A stretch of DNA of 64,000 nucleotides from Nilaparvata lugens (lineage: Eukaryota > Arthropoda > Insecta > Hemiptera > Delphacidae). Every line of letters starts with the position of its first letter. Position 1 is the stretch's first letter. Positions 12,343 through 23,024 of the stretch are shown piece after piece. The position numbers and the translations under genes were made by a program. Below the pieces are notes generated by a model. The model ran no database searches, had not been told where the DNA came from, and saw nothing but the letters and a program-made list of their open reading frames with translations. The DNA is taken from contig NC_052518.1 of NCBI RefSeq assembly GCF_014356525.2, positions 97,537,932-97,601,931 of the forward strand, given 5' to 3'.

Positions 12343-13062
12343 TGTGCAATAGGTTCAGCAAACGAGGCAAAGGTACTTGGAGTAGTGCTGGACTCTGAAC
12401 TCTCCTGGCGACCTCATTTAGACCAGCTAAAAAGCAAACTAAACTCGGCAGTATTTGTTCTTAGAACCGTGAAGAAATTGCTGGATGCAGGAACGCTTAG
12501 AAGTGTTTATTTTGCTGTGTTCCATTCTCTTCTTTCATACGGTTTATATTTTGGGGCAATTCAACTCATGCAATACATATTATTTCGGATTCAAAAGTGG
12601 GCACTTAGAGTGATGGTGGGTGAATCTATTAGAGCAAGTTGTAAGGATTATTTCAAAGAGTTAAAGATTCTCCCACTACCAGGTGTATATATTTTAAAGG
12701 CTCTTTGTTTTATTGATAGGAATAAAGATAGGTTCATTACAGGAGAGTTGTTCCACTCATGCAATACCAGATATAGACAAAACCTCAGAGACGACATTCA
12801 TCGAACTGGTATATATGAGAGGGGGGTAAAGAGTGCAGGAATTCGGCTTTATATTTCATTGCCAACACGTATAAAGGCTCTTACAGGTGAAAAGCTCAGA
12901 ATTAAGGTGAGGGAGGAGTTGTTGCAGGTTTGTCTTTATTCCAGTGAGGAATTCTTTTTGCATTATGGAATGCAAAGATTGACGACTTAGATTATAATTG
13001 ACAAATCCTTATACCCCTTTCATAGGTGGTCAGTGGGATGAAAAATGAAATGAAATGAAATG
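12343..13062 (+). mobile_element. Non-LTR retrotransposon 3' end (RT C-terminus plus AAATG tail)
   Basis: An open frame to 12990 encodes the C-terminal part of a LINE ORF2: AKVLGVVLDSELSWRPH, then VYFAVFHSLLSYGLYFGA, then the basic 'QKWALRVMVG' region. This order is typical of the RT thumb and connection region in Jockey/CR1-like LINEs. The catalytic YxDD block is absent because the copy is 5'-truncated. The stop is followed by about 50 bp and a short (AAATG)n tail at 13039-13062, the usual LINE ending. The C-terminal frame is intact, so the copy is probably young. Confidence 0.8.
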
Positions 13063-13119
13063 GGGTTCATACCACTGAACTAGTTCAAGATAAAAAAAAA
13101 TTAAATCAATATGACTCAC

Positions 13120-13274
13120 TTGTCACCTACAATTTGAGCAAGTTTTTCAATTATACTGATTTTTGATTTCGTGCAGTAAGTTTCCAAATGGAAATAGTGA
13201 CCATCTACATCCGCATTGCAAATAAAGCAATTCTGCTTTTCTATGGAACCCATTCTTCTCGATTCATACCCTTT
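13120..13274 (-). CDS. First coding exon of a ZAD-domain zinc-finger protein (intact copy)
   Basis: On the minus strand an AG acceptor (complement at 13275-13276) is followed by an exon with ATG at 13251-13253, and it ends at a GTGAGT donor (complement at 13114-13119). The 44-residue product begins MGSIEKQNCFICNADVDG, includes the 'HLETYCTK' block and ends in KLAQIVGD. The CFIC pair followed by 'LET.CT' and 'KLAQIVGD' is the pattern I know from N-termini of insect ZAD (zf-AD) C2H2 proteins, which are DNA-binding nuclear proteins that dimerise through this domain. A second, damaged copy lies at 15217-15377. No C2H2 finger exons were recognised in the window, so the gene is partial here. The family call is from motif memory. 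Confidence 0.55.
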
Positions 13275-13344
13275 CTGCAATACAAACAGTTCTGATTACC
13301 ACATTATATGAAAAATAAAACAATATATTAAGCTATTTTTCATA

Positions 13345-13420
13345 ATACAGTGGACTCCGGTTACAGCGTTAATCCGGTTACAGTGCTCTTTCAAGACAGG
13401 TCCGGCCCATTAGGGTTCTA
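13345..13420. repeat. Possible transposon terminal repeat ('cagtggactccggttacag')
   Basis: The stretch cagtggactccggttacag followed by a second 'ccggttacag' resembles the start of a pogo/Tigger-type element, but no partner end was found nearby. Weak call. Confidence 0.3.
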
Positions 13421-14059
13421 TTAAAGATAGGAAGAAAATTATAAGTCTGAATTTGGAAGAAATGAAGTATATTAATTTACTGATTTCCCTGACAATTCCA
13501 ATGGAGTTGTGTAGGATGGAATTTCAAAGTCATTTAAAATGAACAATATAATAGTAATATCAAGAGAACTGGCTGTCTCAGGTCTGGTGTCATCAACATC
13601 TGAATATGCATGACAAACAAATTGTTTATCCCAGCAGACAGGTTTTCTTTGCTGGGAAGCCGCCATGGGGAAATAATTAAAAGGAGAAATATTTCAATAA
13701 ACTTAATGATAGTTGATTTGATGGCATGCATGTAAGTGGCCAGCCTTAGAAGACAAATGCCGGAGAACATTTTCAACTAAATTGTCAAAACCTTCGTTTT
13801 TGGTTATCAGTGAGGAAGTGGCACATGTGAACAAGAGGCAGAATTTTCTTCAGGAAATGTTCATTCATTATGTTCATTCCAGATATGCATTGGGCAAACG
13901 TTAGCCCTCTCCATTTGTCTCCAATTTGTCAACCCTTTGCCATTTTCTCTGACACTTTCCACAGTCATAAATGGTTGTCTTGTCTTGTGACGGGGGTCCC
14001 AATTTTTGATCTATTTAGATATGTATATTTTATATTTTCAATGGATCTATTTATTTTTG

Positions 14060-14175
14060 TTTTCAGGCAGCCGGGACCGACGACTTGATGTGTCGAAACA
14101 TGGAAGTGACCCAAGAAAAACATGTTGCCCGGCCAGGATTTGAACTCAGACCTAAAGCCAGCATCTAATCTATTT
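14060..14175 (-). repeat. tRNA-derived SINE-like fragment
   Basis: Read on the minus strand, the sequence holds a B-box-like gagttcaaatcc, then 'ggccgggcaacatg' and 'cgtcggtcccggctgcc'. This is like the tRNA-related head and body of insect SINEs. The A box is not clear, so it is a fragment and not a tRNA gene. Confidence 0.45.
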
Positions 14176-14179
14176 AATA

Positions 14180-15150
14180 AGATAAGATAAACTATGAATT
14201 AACAATGACTTTTCAATGTTGATAATTGTTGTGTTTTATCTTGGATAGAAGTTCAAATTAGTTTATTTATAACTTTTACAGAGTTCAACAAAACTGTATC
14301 AAATGTGCAGAACTATAGGGGAAATGTTTGTTCCTCGGGCCACCAGTCATATCTCGAAATGAATGGATAGGAAAAATGGGTTTGTACCACAATTAGATTG
14401 GTAACACTGCTAGGGAACTCCACAGCTGGAATTGAAGCTTATATCTTACGGAATTCTCCTGTTAAAAATCTTTGTTTACTGATTGAGGAAGAAAATATTC
14501 AGCACATTAATTTTTTTCTTTTCATAACCCAGGTATGTATTTATTCTAAAAAATAAATGCAGCTGTTTTCTATACCTTCTGGTTTCTTGGTTTTATGGCC
14601 TGCTGTCATTGTAGGTGATTGTTGTGTCCTTGATCTGGATGGCCACAGTGGAATTATTTTTGGGAACTCTTTTGGTAATATTGGTAATATCATTTTAGTT
14701 TATACTATTGGTGTTTCAAGTTTAATTGCTCTTATTCCTACAATAGTTTCATGCCAATAGTTGTCCTACCAACATAATCATCTTTATGTAATATATTAGT
14801 GTTTTTTTAGCTATAAGTTTCATATTTGCAAAGTTTCCATTATTCTCTTCTCTTTGTTTCTTTTTCCTTTTCTTCTTGAATTCTTTAGTATTAGTTACAT
14901 ACGTCTTTCTTTTTCTTTTATCTGCTACTATAAGTTTCATATCTTGTTTTTAGTTTTTTTCTAAAACTCAATAGTATATTAGTTAAGTTATTTTATTTTC
15001 ATTTTAATGTATTGTTTTTCAAATTGTATGCTCAATTTTTGTTTATGCCATTATAATGTGGAACTCACTGTATTGGATTCAATTATTCAATAGCTCTCAC
15101 GAAAGTTTTTTAATATTGCTGATAAATGAAAATAGCCTAAAACATGGAAA
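14180..15150. other. Intergenic sequence with one stray MITE end
   Basis: No product recognised in any frame. At 15047-15071 'gccattataatgtgga' plus 'ctcactgta' matches the right end of the TA-flanked MITE family seen at 6611-6797. No left partner was found. Confidence 0.45.
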
Positions 15151-15216
15151 GTTTAATAATGGGGTTCATACCACTAAACTAGTTCAACATAAAAAAATTA
15201 AATCAATATGACTTAC

Positions 15217-15377
15217 TTGTAGCCTATGATTTCTGCAAGCTTGTCTACTATACTTATGTTTTATTGTTTTGTGCAGTATGTTTCCAATTGTGACCAATAG
15301 TGACCATCTACATGCACATTATTGCAAATAAAGCAATTCTTCTTTTTGGAAGCCAATCTTCTCGATTCACACCCTTT
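15217..15377 (-). pseudogene. Damaged duplicate of the ZAD first exon
   Basis: Together with its flanks (15161-15393) this matches 13063-13290. On the minus strand it keeps the AG acceptor and has a GTAAGT donor (complement at 15211-15216). The start codon has changed to TTG, and the residues after 'LETYCTK' run into a stop (KQ then TAA). It still reads KKNCFICNNVHVDGHYW before the stop. The preserved splice sites show duplication of genomic DNA and not of an mRNA copy. Confidence 0.55.
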
Positions 15378-15399
15378 CTGCAATAAAAACAGGGAAAAC

Positions 15400-16265
15400 A
15401 CAGGTATGTGCCTTTCACCTATGATGCAGAGAGGCTAGGTGAAGACTGAAAGTTTCCTGGGAGGGCAAGGCTCTGGAACACACTGGCTCACCAAAATATC
15501 CAGACATGAGCCTGGACTGAACTCTGACATACAAACAGCACTGTCAGAATACATCATCAAAAGTCAACTCCAGGAACAACATCATCAGGAAGCTATGCAG
15601 CAGCCAATGGGGAGAGAACCCCAGCATGCTCCTAACAGAGCAAACCCCAGCGTGCTCCTGACATCAGAAAAGGCTCTCTGCTTCTCTGTTGGGGAATACG
15701 CCTGTTCTGTCTGGTGTTGATCAGTCCACACAAAGAAGGTTGATACATCCCTTAATGAGACATGTCGCATTGCAACTGGTTGCATGAAACCAACTCCCAT
15801 CGACAAACTCTACAGGGCTGCAGGAATGAACACTCCCAAGTTCAGAAGAACCAGCCACGAATACTTGGAGAGGTTCAAACAGACTTTCGATGAGAGACAC
15901 ATGATGTACAGTCAGCGACTCAAGTCCAGAAGTTTCATGAGGTTCACACAGCCAGAACCTCCAGACTGGTACCCACTCCGGGAACCTGAGACCACTGGAA
16001 CCAGTCTGTCATGGAGATCCTGGAGGGCACTGAATAGGACACGAACTGGAGTGGCCCCTGTAAGGACCAACCTAGCAAGGTGGGGCTACATACCAGAGGA
16101 TGACTGACATCTACTGCGACTGTGGAGAGGCACAGGACATTGACCACCTCACACATTGCCCACTGTGCCCTGTTCACTGCACAGCTGATGACCTCTGGAG
16201 GGGGAATGTACCTGCAGAAGACCTAGCCCACTTCTGGGCTGGAAAACTTTGAGAATGTCCAGACA
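15400..16265 (+). mobile_element. LINE fragment, RT C-terminal region with stops and frameshifts
   Basis: Three frames must be combined. 'EKALCFSVGEYACSVW', then 'NETCRIATGCMKPTPIDKLYR', then 'WRALNRTRTGVAPVRTNLARWG' are the marks of a common insect non-LTR element family C-terminus ('VAEYA.PVW', 'LNETCR..TGC.KPTP', 'LNRLRTG'). Stops occur after 'SVW' and after 'PEDD'. A cysteine-rich end and a short 'aaaagtaagtaagta' tail follow near 16265. Dead copy. Confidence 0.7.
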
Positions 16266-16734
16266 CGAAAAAGTAAGTAAGTACCAGTTGACTGACACCA
16301 CACAGGAGAACTCCAATTTTTTCCAATCTTATCGGTGGCGAACTTATGAAGCTCTATCTATAAAAAAAGTTTTAGACTGTAGATGTGCCTCTGTACCGAA
16401 TATGAACATTTCCCATAGGCCTACATTAAGGCCCACATTTCCCATAGGCCTACATTATAAGTTGATATCTGCTAATCAATTTCCACTTGATAAACACTTC
16501 ATATTCTATTGGCTCTATATTTTTCTTGTTCTCTAATATTTGTTTCACTTTTTCACTCAATGTAAAGAGTTACCAAAATCTTGACTTGAAGCAATTGCGA
16601 TCGAATCATAAACATTTTGAAATATTAGAGGGATAAATGTTGCTATAAGTAACATTTCTAAGAAGTAAGTAGCTTTGCTAAGTCAAAGCTATCAATCTGT
16701 GATACAAGATTTCATTGAATATCTTTGCAATCAG

Positions 16735-16981
16735 AATAGTTGCCGGCAAAAAGTTTGTAACCCACAACTTTTGGCAAAGTGATGTTTCCATGCAAAAAGG
16801 TTGTAAAAGTAGTCGGTTTTACTTCTACAATATCTTATATTGGTTAACCTGATTATCAACAGCTGATTTCGGTTTTAAAATTTAACCTCCACACTTGATC
16901 ATGCATAAAGGTTGTAACGTTTTTGCTGTTCCTGAAAAATTAACATTTTGTGGAATACAACCTTTTTGCCGGCGGCTATTC
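16735..16981. mobile_element. MITE with 'gaatagttgccggcaaaaag' ends
   Basis: The left end gaatagttgccggcaaaaag and the reverse complement of the right end, gaatagccgccggcaaaaag, match over about 26 bp. It is 247 bp and non-coding, with an internal repeat of the 'aaaaggttgtaa' word. Confidence 0.75.
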
Positions 16982-16984
16982 CAT

Positions 16985-17785
16985 TATTGAAGTTGCAATT
17001 TTTATTCATCCAAATAAAAATACCATTTTGTAAGACTTTGGATCAATTGTAAATTATTGATGATGAAAGTCTTGACCTTCAGCTCAAGTCCATACCCAAG
17101 TTGTATAGTCTAGTTTTTTTTTTGTATTTGGTATAGTGAAATGTATTTTATTCAACTTTGCTAAAATTTTGTTAAGCACAAATTATTTTGTTCAAACTTA
17201 GGAATGAATAGATACAGTAAATCCCGTAGCTTCTGTAAAAATGTTTAAAAATGTCAAAAATGTTAATGCTGTTCTTGTGAATTTGAATTGGTTTCTGATG
17301 TATTTAATTTGTTCTGCATAAGTAAGAAAATCTTGTAAGCTTATTCTAGTTATCATTTTATAAAACTTTGTTATAATAAACTATTTGAAATTTGTTTATC
17401 AGTTCTCGAAAACGTTGATATTAATTATGTAGCTTTTTTTGAAAAAATGTCTAAGGAAATATAAAAAAACAAATATTGTACAGAAATTACAAAACATTCA
17501 TTCCACCCTTTCAAGTTTCAATCTTCTTGAAAAATCTAGAAGAGCTACTGTAAAAGTAATTTGAAAAACTGTAAAAAGGAACCCTCAAAGGTTACATCGC
17601 GACCAAATCTGAACGTATTTGGTCAGTAGATTTTCAGTTCTGTTGATTTATGAATCAGAGTGAGTGATTGAGCGAATGAATGAGTGCAATTTCGCTTTTA
17701 TATACAGAATGTTTCCGAACTCCCAACCAATATTCTAGGGCATTGTTCCTGGGTACAGAAAATGATTCAATAAATTAACTGGAAT
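16985..17785. other. AT-rich intergenic sequence, nothing recognised
   Basis: No frame, repeat or motif that I can support. Confidence 0.45.
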
Positions 17786-17787
17786 TA

Positions 17788-18260
17788 TTAGGTGAGTAGG
17801 CGGTACATGGATTTAAGAACTGGATTTTCAATATAAACTCCAAGTCCTTGTGGTCTGACAGATGTAGTCCACTGCACACTCAATTTCACCCTGACTGATG
17901 TTTGAAGAAACGTTGTCCAAACAAGAGTTGGGTCAAGTCTGTTTGTACTTGAAAGGCAGTAGAAATTTGTTGATCGCAGCATATTAAGAAAATTGAGTAT
18001 TTGCACAAGTATGCCTTACATCAATATTTATGTCACCTGTTACAACCACTCTAAAATATTTATACTTTTGTGAATTACAGAGCAACGAAGTGGAATTGAA
18101 TTGTTGATATTCTCTGTAAACAGTTCAATATTAGAACTAGGAGTTCTATATACATAGGCAATAATTGAATGTTGACTATGAAAAGCAATATCCACTATTT
18201 CACAGTAGCCCTCAATGCATTATTGAGGGTTCACATTAACCCAAATAATATATTGGAGGA
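17788..18260 (-). mobile_element. LINE endonuclease-domain fragment, minus strand
   Basis: Minus-strand translation across two frames gives 'HSIIAYVYRTPSSNIELF', a 'VVVTGDINIDV'-like stretch broken by stops, and then 'FLNMLRSTNFYCLSSTNR'. This order (YR.P, GD.N, 'L....NF') is that of the apurinic-type endonuclease domain of Jockey/CR1-like ORF2. The reverse transcriptase part is missing. Dead fragment. Confidence 0.6.
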
Positions 18261-18264
18261 TCGG

Positions 18265-19520
18265 AACTACAATGTAGATTGCATACACCAATGTATATAG
18301 TGACTGGTCTATGAATATTAAGGTCACAAAACAATAATATTTCTGCATCCGTAAGTATAAATATTATTCATGGTAATGAGATTGTTTGTTTATATTGCAT
18401 TTGAAATTTTTAACTCGAATTCTATGTCAGGAAATGAGAGTAATATGGTTGAGGAATCAATTAAATGTAGATGAATATTACTGTATCTTTTTATATTCTT
18501 GGTTATTACTTATTTCAACTATTATAACAGTGGATACATCACGTATCAATTCAACTTATCAATTTCCTTGAATAATTTGTGAATCACATTTTAAAAGTAT
18601 GCTTGGAAAATGATTATTATAAAAACATTTTTTATGAATGCTTGTGATATAAAATGACAGTATTCTGTAAAGAATAGCATCAAAATGTACCTATTAGAAA
18701 AATGTAATTTGTGTCATTTGAACTGGACTAGCTGACTAGAGAAAAATATTTCAAGGGCCATATATGCACAATGTACGTTCAACGCTGAACCACATTTGCT
18801 TGTGGATATGGTTGCATTTATCCTAATGTGTTTCAATTTGGGTTTGAACGAACAGATGACATTTATCAGTATGCAGAGGATCTACTTAGGCCCGTTTATT
18901 TTATTTAAACCAGACAGTGTTCTAATATCCGTGATTCATTTATGTTGAATAATACAATACATTTTTTCTCTATGATAATACCTAGATATCGTTTTTACCA
19001 TTGTATGTGTTTGGGAGTCAGCAAATCACAAGGTTTTTTGTTGGTTGTGTATTTTTTCACGTTGTATAATTACATCTTTCTCTTATGAGTTATAAACTTT
19101 AATTTCATCGTGGCAGTAATGGCTGTAGGCGCGATCAATGCTGAAGAAACTGCGTGACATTTTCTTCAACTAAACCTACGATTTTTCCTTCTATGTGATA
19201 CACATATACCTGTTGCTAAAAGATAACTTTTTTCAAATTATTCTTCAGTTCAATATAAGGCAATTGTATAAAATATTGATAGGTACTCTAACTGTTGTAA
19301 TCGAATTATGAATAAAATATACAATGCAATATTCACTGAAATTTTGAAGGATGTCTCTTTAATTTATTGTGCCCGATTATGAATAGTCCCATTACAGTTC
19401 ATGGAGATAATATTTTCACTGCGACTCTGATACTGATATGTGGCAATCACAAACTAAGGCGGCAAAGCCAAATTTTATTGACTATTACTGTTGATGTGAA
19501 TGTCATTGCTGTATGTTAAA
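18265..19520. other. Intergenic sequence, nothing recognised
   Basis: AT-rich with short chance frames only. It ends at the TA target site of the Tigger-like element. Confidence 0.45.
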
Positions 19521-19764
19521 TGTACCGTAGGAGCGGGTAACTTCGAACAGGAGGGTAACATTGAACGGTTCCGCCTTCCATCTTTTTTTTTTAATCTACC
19601 GCTTCTCGTGGCTGACTGGATAGTTTCAATTTCGTAGCTGTTTCTTCCATATTCCAGTTGGGTTGCCAGCACTGTATCTCACTTCAAGGCGCCAAACTAA
19701 TACAACTGGACTCGATTTTGTACAGCTACAGTTTTTTGTCTGTATTAGTATCTTGTTTGCTAAG

Positions 19765-20087
19765 GTATGTATCTTATGCAATTTTATTTTTCTAATACTT
19801 GTAAACGTATTTATATATCCATCAAAGTGTTATCAAGATGATATTTTAAAGCTAAATAATTGATAGTAGAAATAGTTTTTTTTTATAGGTTATGTTGCAT
19901 ACAGAGTGCAATTGGAGGGTAACATTGAACACTGTACAAAGTTACCCTCCTGTTCAAAGTTAGGCATAATTCAACAAAATTGGCCTATTTAATCTTACTG
20001 TTACCTATTAATTCATTTAAAATTTATGTCTATTTATTTATAATTTTATTTTCTCAACTAAGTTCATAGTTTGTTTTATTGTTTCAG
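19765..20087 (+). other. Possible 5' intron of the Tigger transposase gene
   Basis: A GTATGT donor follows 'gctaag' at 19764, and a pyrimidine-rich tract with a 'tttcag' acceptor ends at 20087, one base before the transposase ATG at 20089. The splice signals are good, but use is not shown. Confidence 0.4.
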
Positions 20088-20088
20088 C

Positions 20089-21752
20089 ATGGACAAGGAG
20101 AAGAGAAGGTATGGCTATTCGGAGGAAGTTTTGAAGAAAGCTATGGATGAGATCTCCAGCAAGAAACTTTCCCTACGCCAAGCATCACAAAAATACAACA
20201 TATCCCTGGGAACTCTATCGAATAACATCAAAGGAAAACATTGTGGTAAAGTTGGGGCTTCAACAGTTTTGAACGAATTTGAAGAAAAGATTATTGTGAA
20301 CAACATAATCGCGGTTAGTGAGTGGAGGTTTCCAATTGAAAAACTAGACTTGAGATACCTCTGCAAAAGTTATCTGGACAGAATAGGCCGAAAAGTAAAA
20401 AAAAATCCAAACAATTTACCCTGTAAGGATTGGGTGAACGGGTTCTTAAAAAGACACAGCCAGCAAATAGCAAACCGAATGTGTCAAAATATAAAGCGGG
20501 TAAGAGCTGGAGTTAGTGCCAATCTCATCTCACAATATTTTGAAAATCTGAAGAAAACTCTACAAAATAAAGATTGTTCTTGGGTTCCACCATCCAATAT
20601 AATAAATTATGACGAAACCAACCTGTCTGACGACCTGGGAAGAAAAAGATGTATTTTTAAATGAGGAGTGAAATACCCTGAGAGGGTTCAGGACTCATCC
20701 AAAAGCTCAACATCAGTCATGTACAGTGGAAGTGCTGATGGAGTTATGTTGCCAGTCTAGGTAGTGTACAAAGCAGAAAGAATGTTTGACATGTGGATGG
20801 AGGGAGCTCCAAAGGACACCAGGTTCAACCGCAGCAAGTCAGAGTGGTTTGATGTTGATTCTTTTGCCGACTGGTTTGAATAAACATTGATTCCATTTGT
20901 GAAAAAGAATCTCAAGGGAAAAGTAGTTGTGCTCGGTGACAACATCAGCAGCCATTTTTCAGAGAGGGTCATCAAATTGGCAGAAGAAAACAACATTGCA
21001 TTCACTTGCATGGTTCCAAATAGTACACATCTTCTCCAACCACTGGATGTGGCATTCTATGGGCCATTGAAGAAAACTTGGTGCAAATTTCTGGACCATT
21101 GGAAATCAACCCAAAAGAGAAAGACCACTACAATTTCGAAAGAGGACTTTCCTAAGCTTCTGAAGAAGCTCCAAAATGCCATTGCAGACAAACCTTCCAG
21201 CAATCAAGCTGGGTTTTGTAAAACTGGGATTTTCCCCTTTGCTCCAGAAAAAGTACTTCAGCAGCTGCCTGATGGTAGACTTGACAATAACATAAGCTTC
21301 GAGGATGCATCAAAAGGAGTTTCTGATTCAGTTTTAGAACTTCTTTAAAAGATGAGGGGGGCTCTGAAACAACCAGAAAACGCAAGCGTAAGGTTGATGT
21401 GCCTGCAGGCAAGAGCATTACACTAGCTGATCTCAACTGTTCAATTCAAGAATCAAATGAACCAGCATCGAAATCACGACGTGGCCAGCTACTTGAAGAA
21501 CTGAATGACAGTGATAGTGATAACAGTGACCAACATAATGGCAGTAACGAACAAAATGACAGTGACAGTGACCAACTAGACAATGAAGAGCAAGAAGTGG
21601 AATTGCAAGTACCAGACCCTGCACCTGTTGAAGTTGAAGCTGGCGAATTCTATATTGTTAGATTTGAGACCAAACCATCAGCATCCTATGCATTTTACAT
21701 TGGTCAAGTGGACTGTATTGTGAATGCAGAGTTCTCTGAATTTATTTTTTAA
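20089..21752 (+). pseudogene. Tigger/pogo-like transposase, broken by three stops and a frameshift
   Basis: It begins MDKEKRRYGYSEEVLKKAMD with a psq-type helix-turn-helix ('LSLRQASQKYNISLGTLSN', residues 25-45). A CENPB-like second DNA-binding part follows ('WVNGFLKRHSQQIANR'). The DDE domain shows the first Asp in NYDETN, the second in VVLGDN and the third in HLLQPLD, with 35 residues between the last two. The same frame is cut by stops at 20662-20664, 20758-20760 and 20881-20883. It shifts frame near 21346-21352, after which an acidic Ser/Asp-rich C-terminus ends in 'GEFYIVRFETK..ASYAFYIGQV'. The residues between the lesions are well kept, so decay is recent. The product would have cut and pasted the element at TA sites in the nucleus. 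Confidence 0.88.
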
Positions 21753-21840
21753 GAAAGAGTAGAAAAGTGGACAATAAATTTATCTGACCATTGGTTGAAG
21801 ACAGATCGATTGTTAAATTAGACAATATTGTAAAAAAGTA

Positions 21841-21945
21841 AAGATGACACCAGTGAGAAGAGGTGGATTCATTATTGAAAAGAACCAAATCATTAATTTT
21901 GGTAATAAACTCGAATGATCCACCTCTTCTTGCTGGTATCATCTT
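21841..21945. repeat. Foldback hairpin in the 3' part of the Tigger element
   Basis: Arms 21841-21869 and 21917-21945 pair over 29 bp with about four mismatches; the core gaagaggtggat is exact. The loop is 47 bases. It follows the transposase stop and lies inside the element's 3' untranslated part. Confidence 0.75.
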
Positions 21946-22453
21946 ATGATACATTTTGCAATGTTGAATAATTTTGTAATTTCATAATATTGGCAATTTC
22001 ATTTTTTCACACTTATTAATTCAAGAGAAAATAAAAATGCTTTAAAATGTTTCTAGATGTTTTATAACAAATTTACTCACACATAGAGTGTAAATTTGTG
22101 GCATCAGTAGCCTTACATATACATTTTAGTAAGTTCTGGATGTCTGTTCAAAGTTAGCCGACAGTGAGGGTAACTTTGAGCATGCCTTCTTCTTATTATT
22201 TTTCAATAACCAGGAGGAGATGAATTGCTATCATTACAAATATTGCAAGTATACATGTGTGCCCCTGATTCAGTATAGTACCCTAAGTTACCCGCTTCTA
22301 CAGTAGTGAATAATATATTATGAGCTGAGCTATTGAGGACTAACCTGTACATGTTTTCATCTTTCAGTTCTTCCACACAGAAGAATGCCTGCAAATAGTT
22401 TTTGAGACTGACAATGCTGCGGCTTTGAAAGGGCATTAGATTGCTCATCCCAT

Positions 22454-22456
22454 TGT

Positions 22457-22519
<63 letters not shown>

Positions 22520-22543
22520 GTGTGTGTGTGTGTGTGTGTGTGT
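22454..22543. repeat. (GT)n microsatellite
   Basis: Almost pure GT, with one 'ttt' and one 'ttg' interruption. Confidence 0.95.
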
Positions 22544-22829
22544 AACTAAACTTGGAAGGGTTTAGAAAAAATCCCTAGAAGGGGAAGTCCCCTGGTAGTG
22601 ATCTACCAAGGAAAAAGCCCAACCCTAGTACTACACCCATTGAAGTTACAAATTTTGTGAAACTGCATATTCAGAGCTTTCCACATCATGAGTCTCACTA
22701 CAAAACGGCTCATATTCCAGACAAAAAATATTTGAATGGAATATTGAATGTCGCAAAAATATATGCTTCATATGTTGATAATGGATGATAATGGACATGT
22801 GCTGATAATGGATAACAAAATGTTGAATT

Positions 22830-22895
22830 GAGCTGTTATTATGGACATATTCTCAACTCATAATACAATTTATGCTTTCATGCCCCAAACAAGGA
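22830..22895 (+). repeat. Dispersed repeat, second copy at 40738-40805
   Basis: The words 'atggacatattctcaactca', 'aatacaatttatgctttcat' and 'gccccaaacaagga' recur at 40738-40805 with few changes. Class unknown. Confidence 0.7.
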
Positions 22896-23024
22896 TACAT
22901 GCAAACAATGTGATGAGTATCGGAGTATCGAACAATGTGATGTTTTCACCGGATTCGCTTTCATTCTGGCATGTTCCGGTCTGGTTGTTTGTTGAGTGTT
23001 CTCTTAAAATTTTGATAGGCTATC

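Larger units (their letters stand above)
19525..22303 (+). mobile_element. Complete Tigger/pogo-like DNA transposon, 2,779 bp
   Basis: Flanked by TA at 19523-19524 and 22304-22305. The terminal inverted repeats are ccgtaggagcgggtaactt on the left and, reverse complemented, ctgtagaagcgggtaactt on the right. Subterminal copies of gggtaacattgaac lie at 19553 and 19917, and gaacaggagggtaac at 19545 is inverted at 19941-19955; a related 'gagggtaactttgag' lies near 22165. These may be transposase-binding sites. The transposase frame is broken by stops, so the copy is not autonomous. TA duplication, HTH plus DDE order and length fit the pogo/Tigger group. Confidence 0.88.

Noticed and set aside
14100..14175. 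Possible tRNA gene
   Set aside because: B-box-like word is followed by SINE-type body; acceptor stem cannot be paired.
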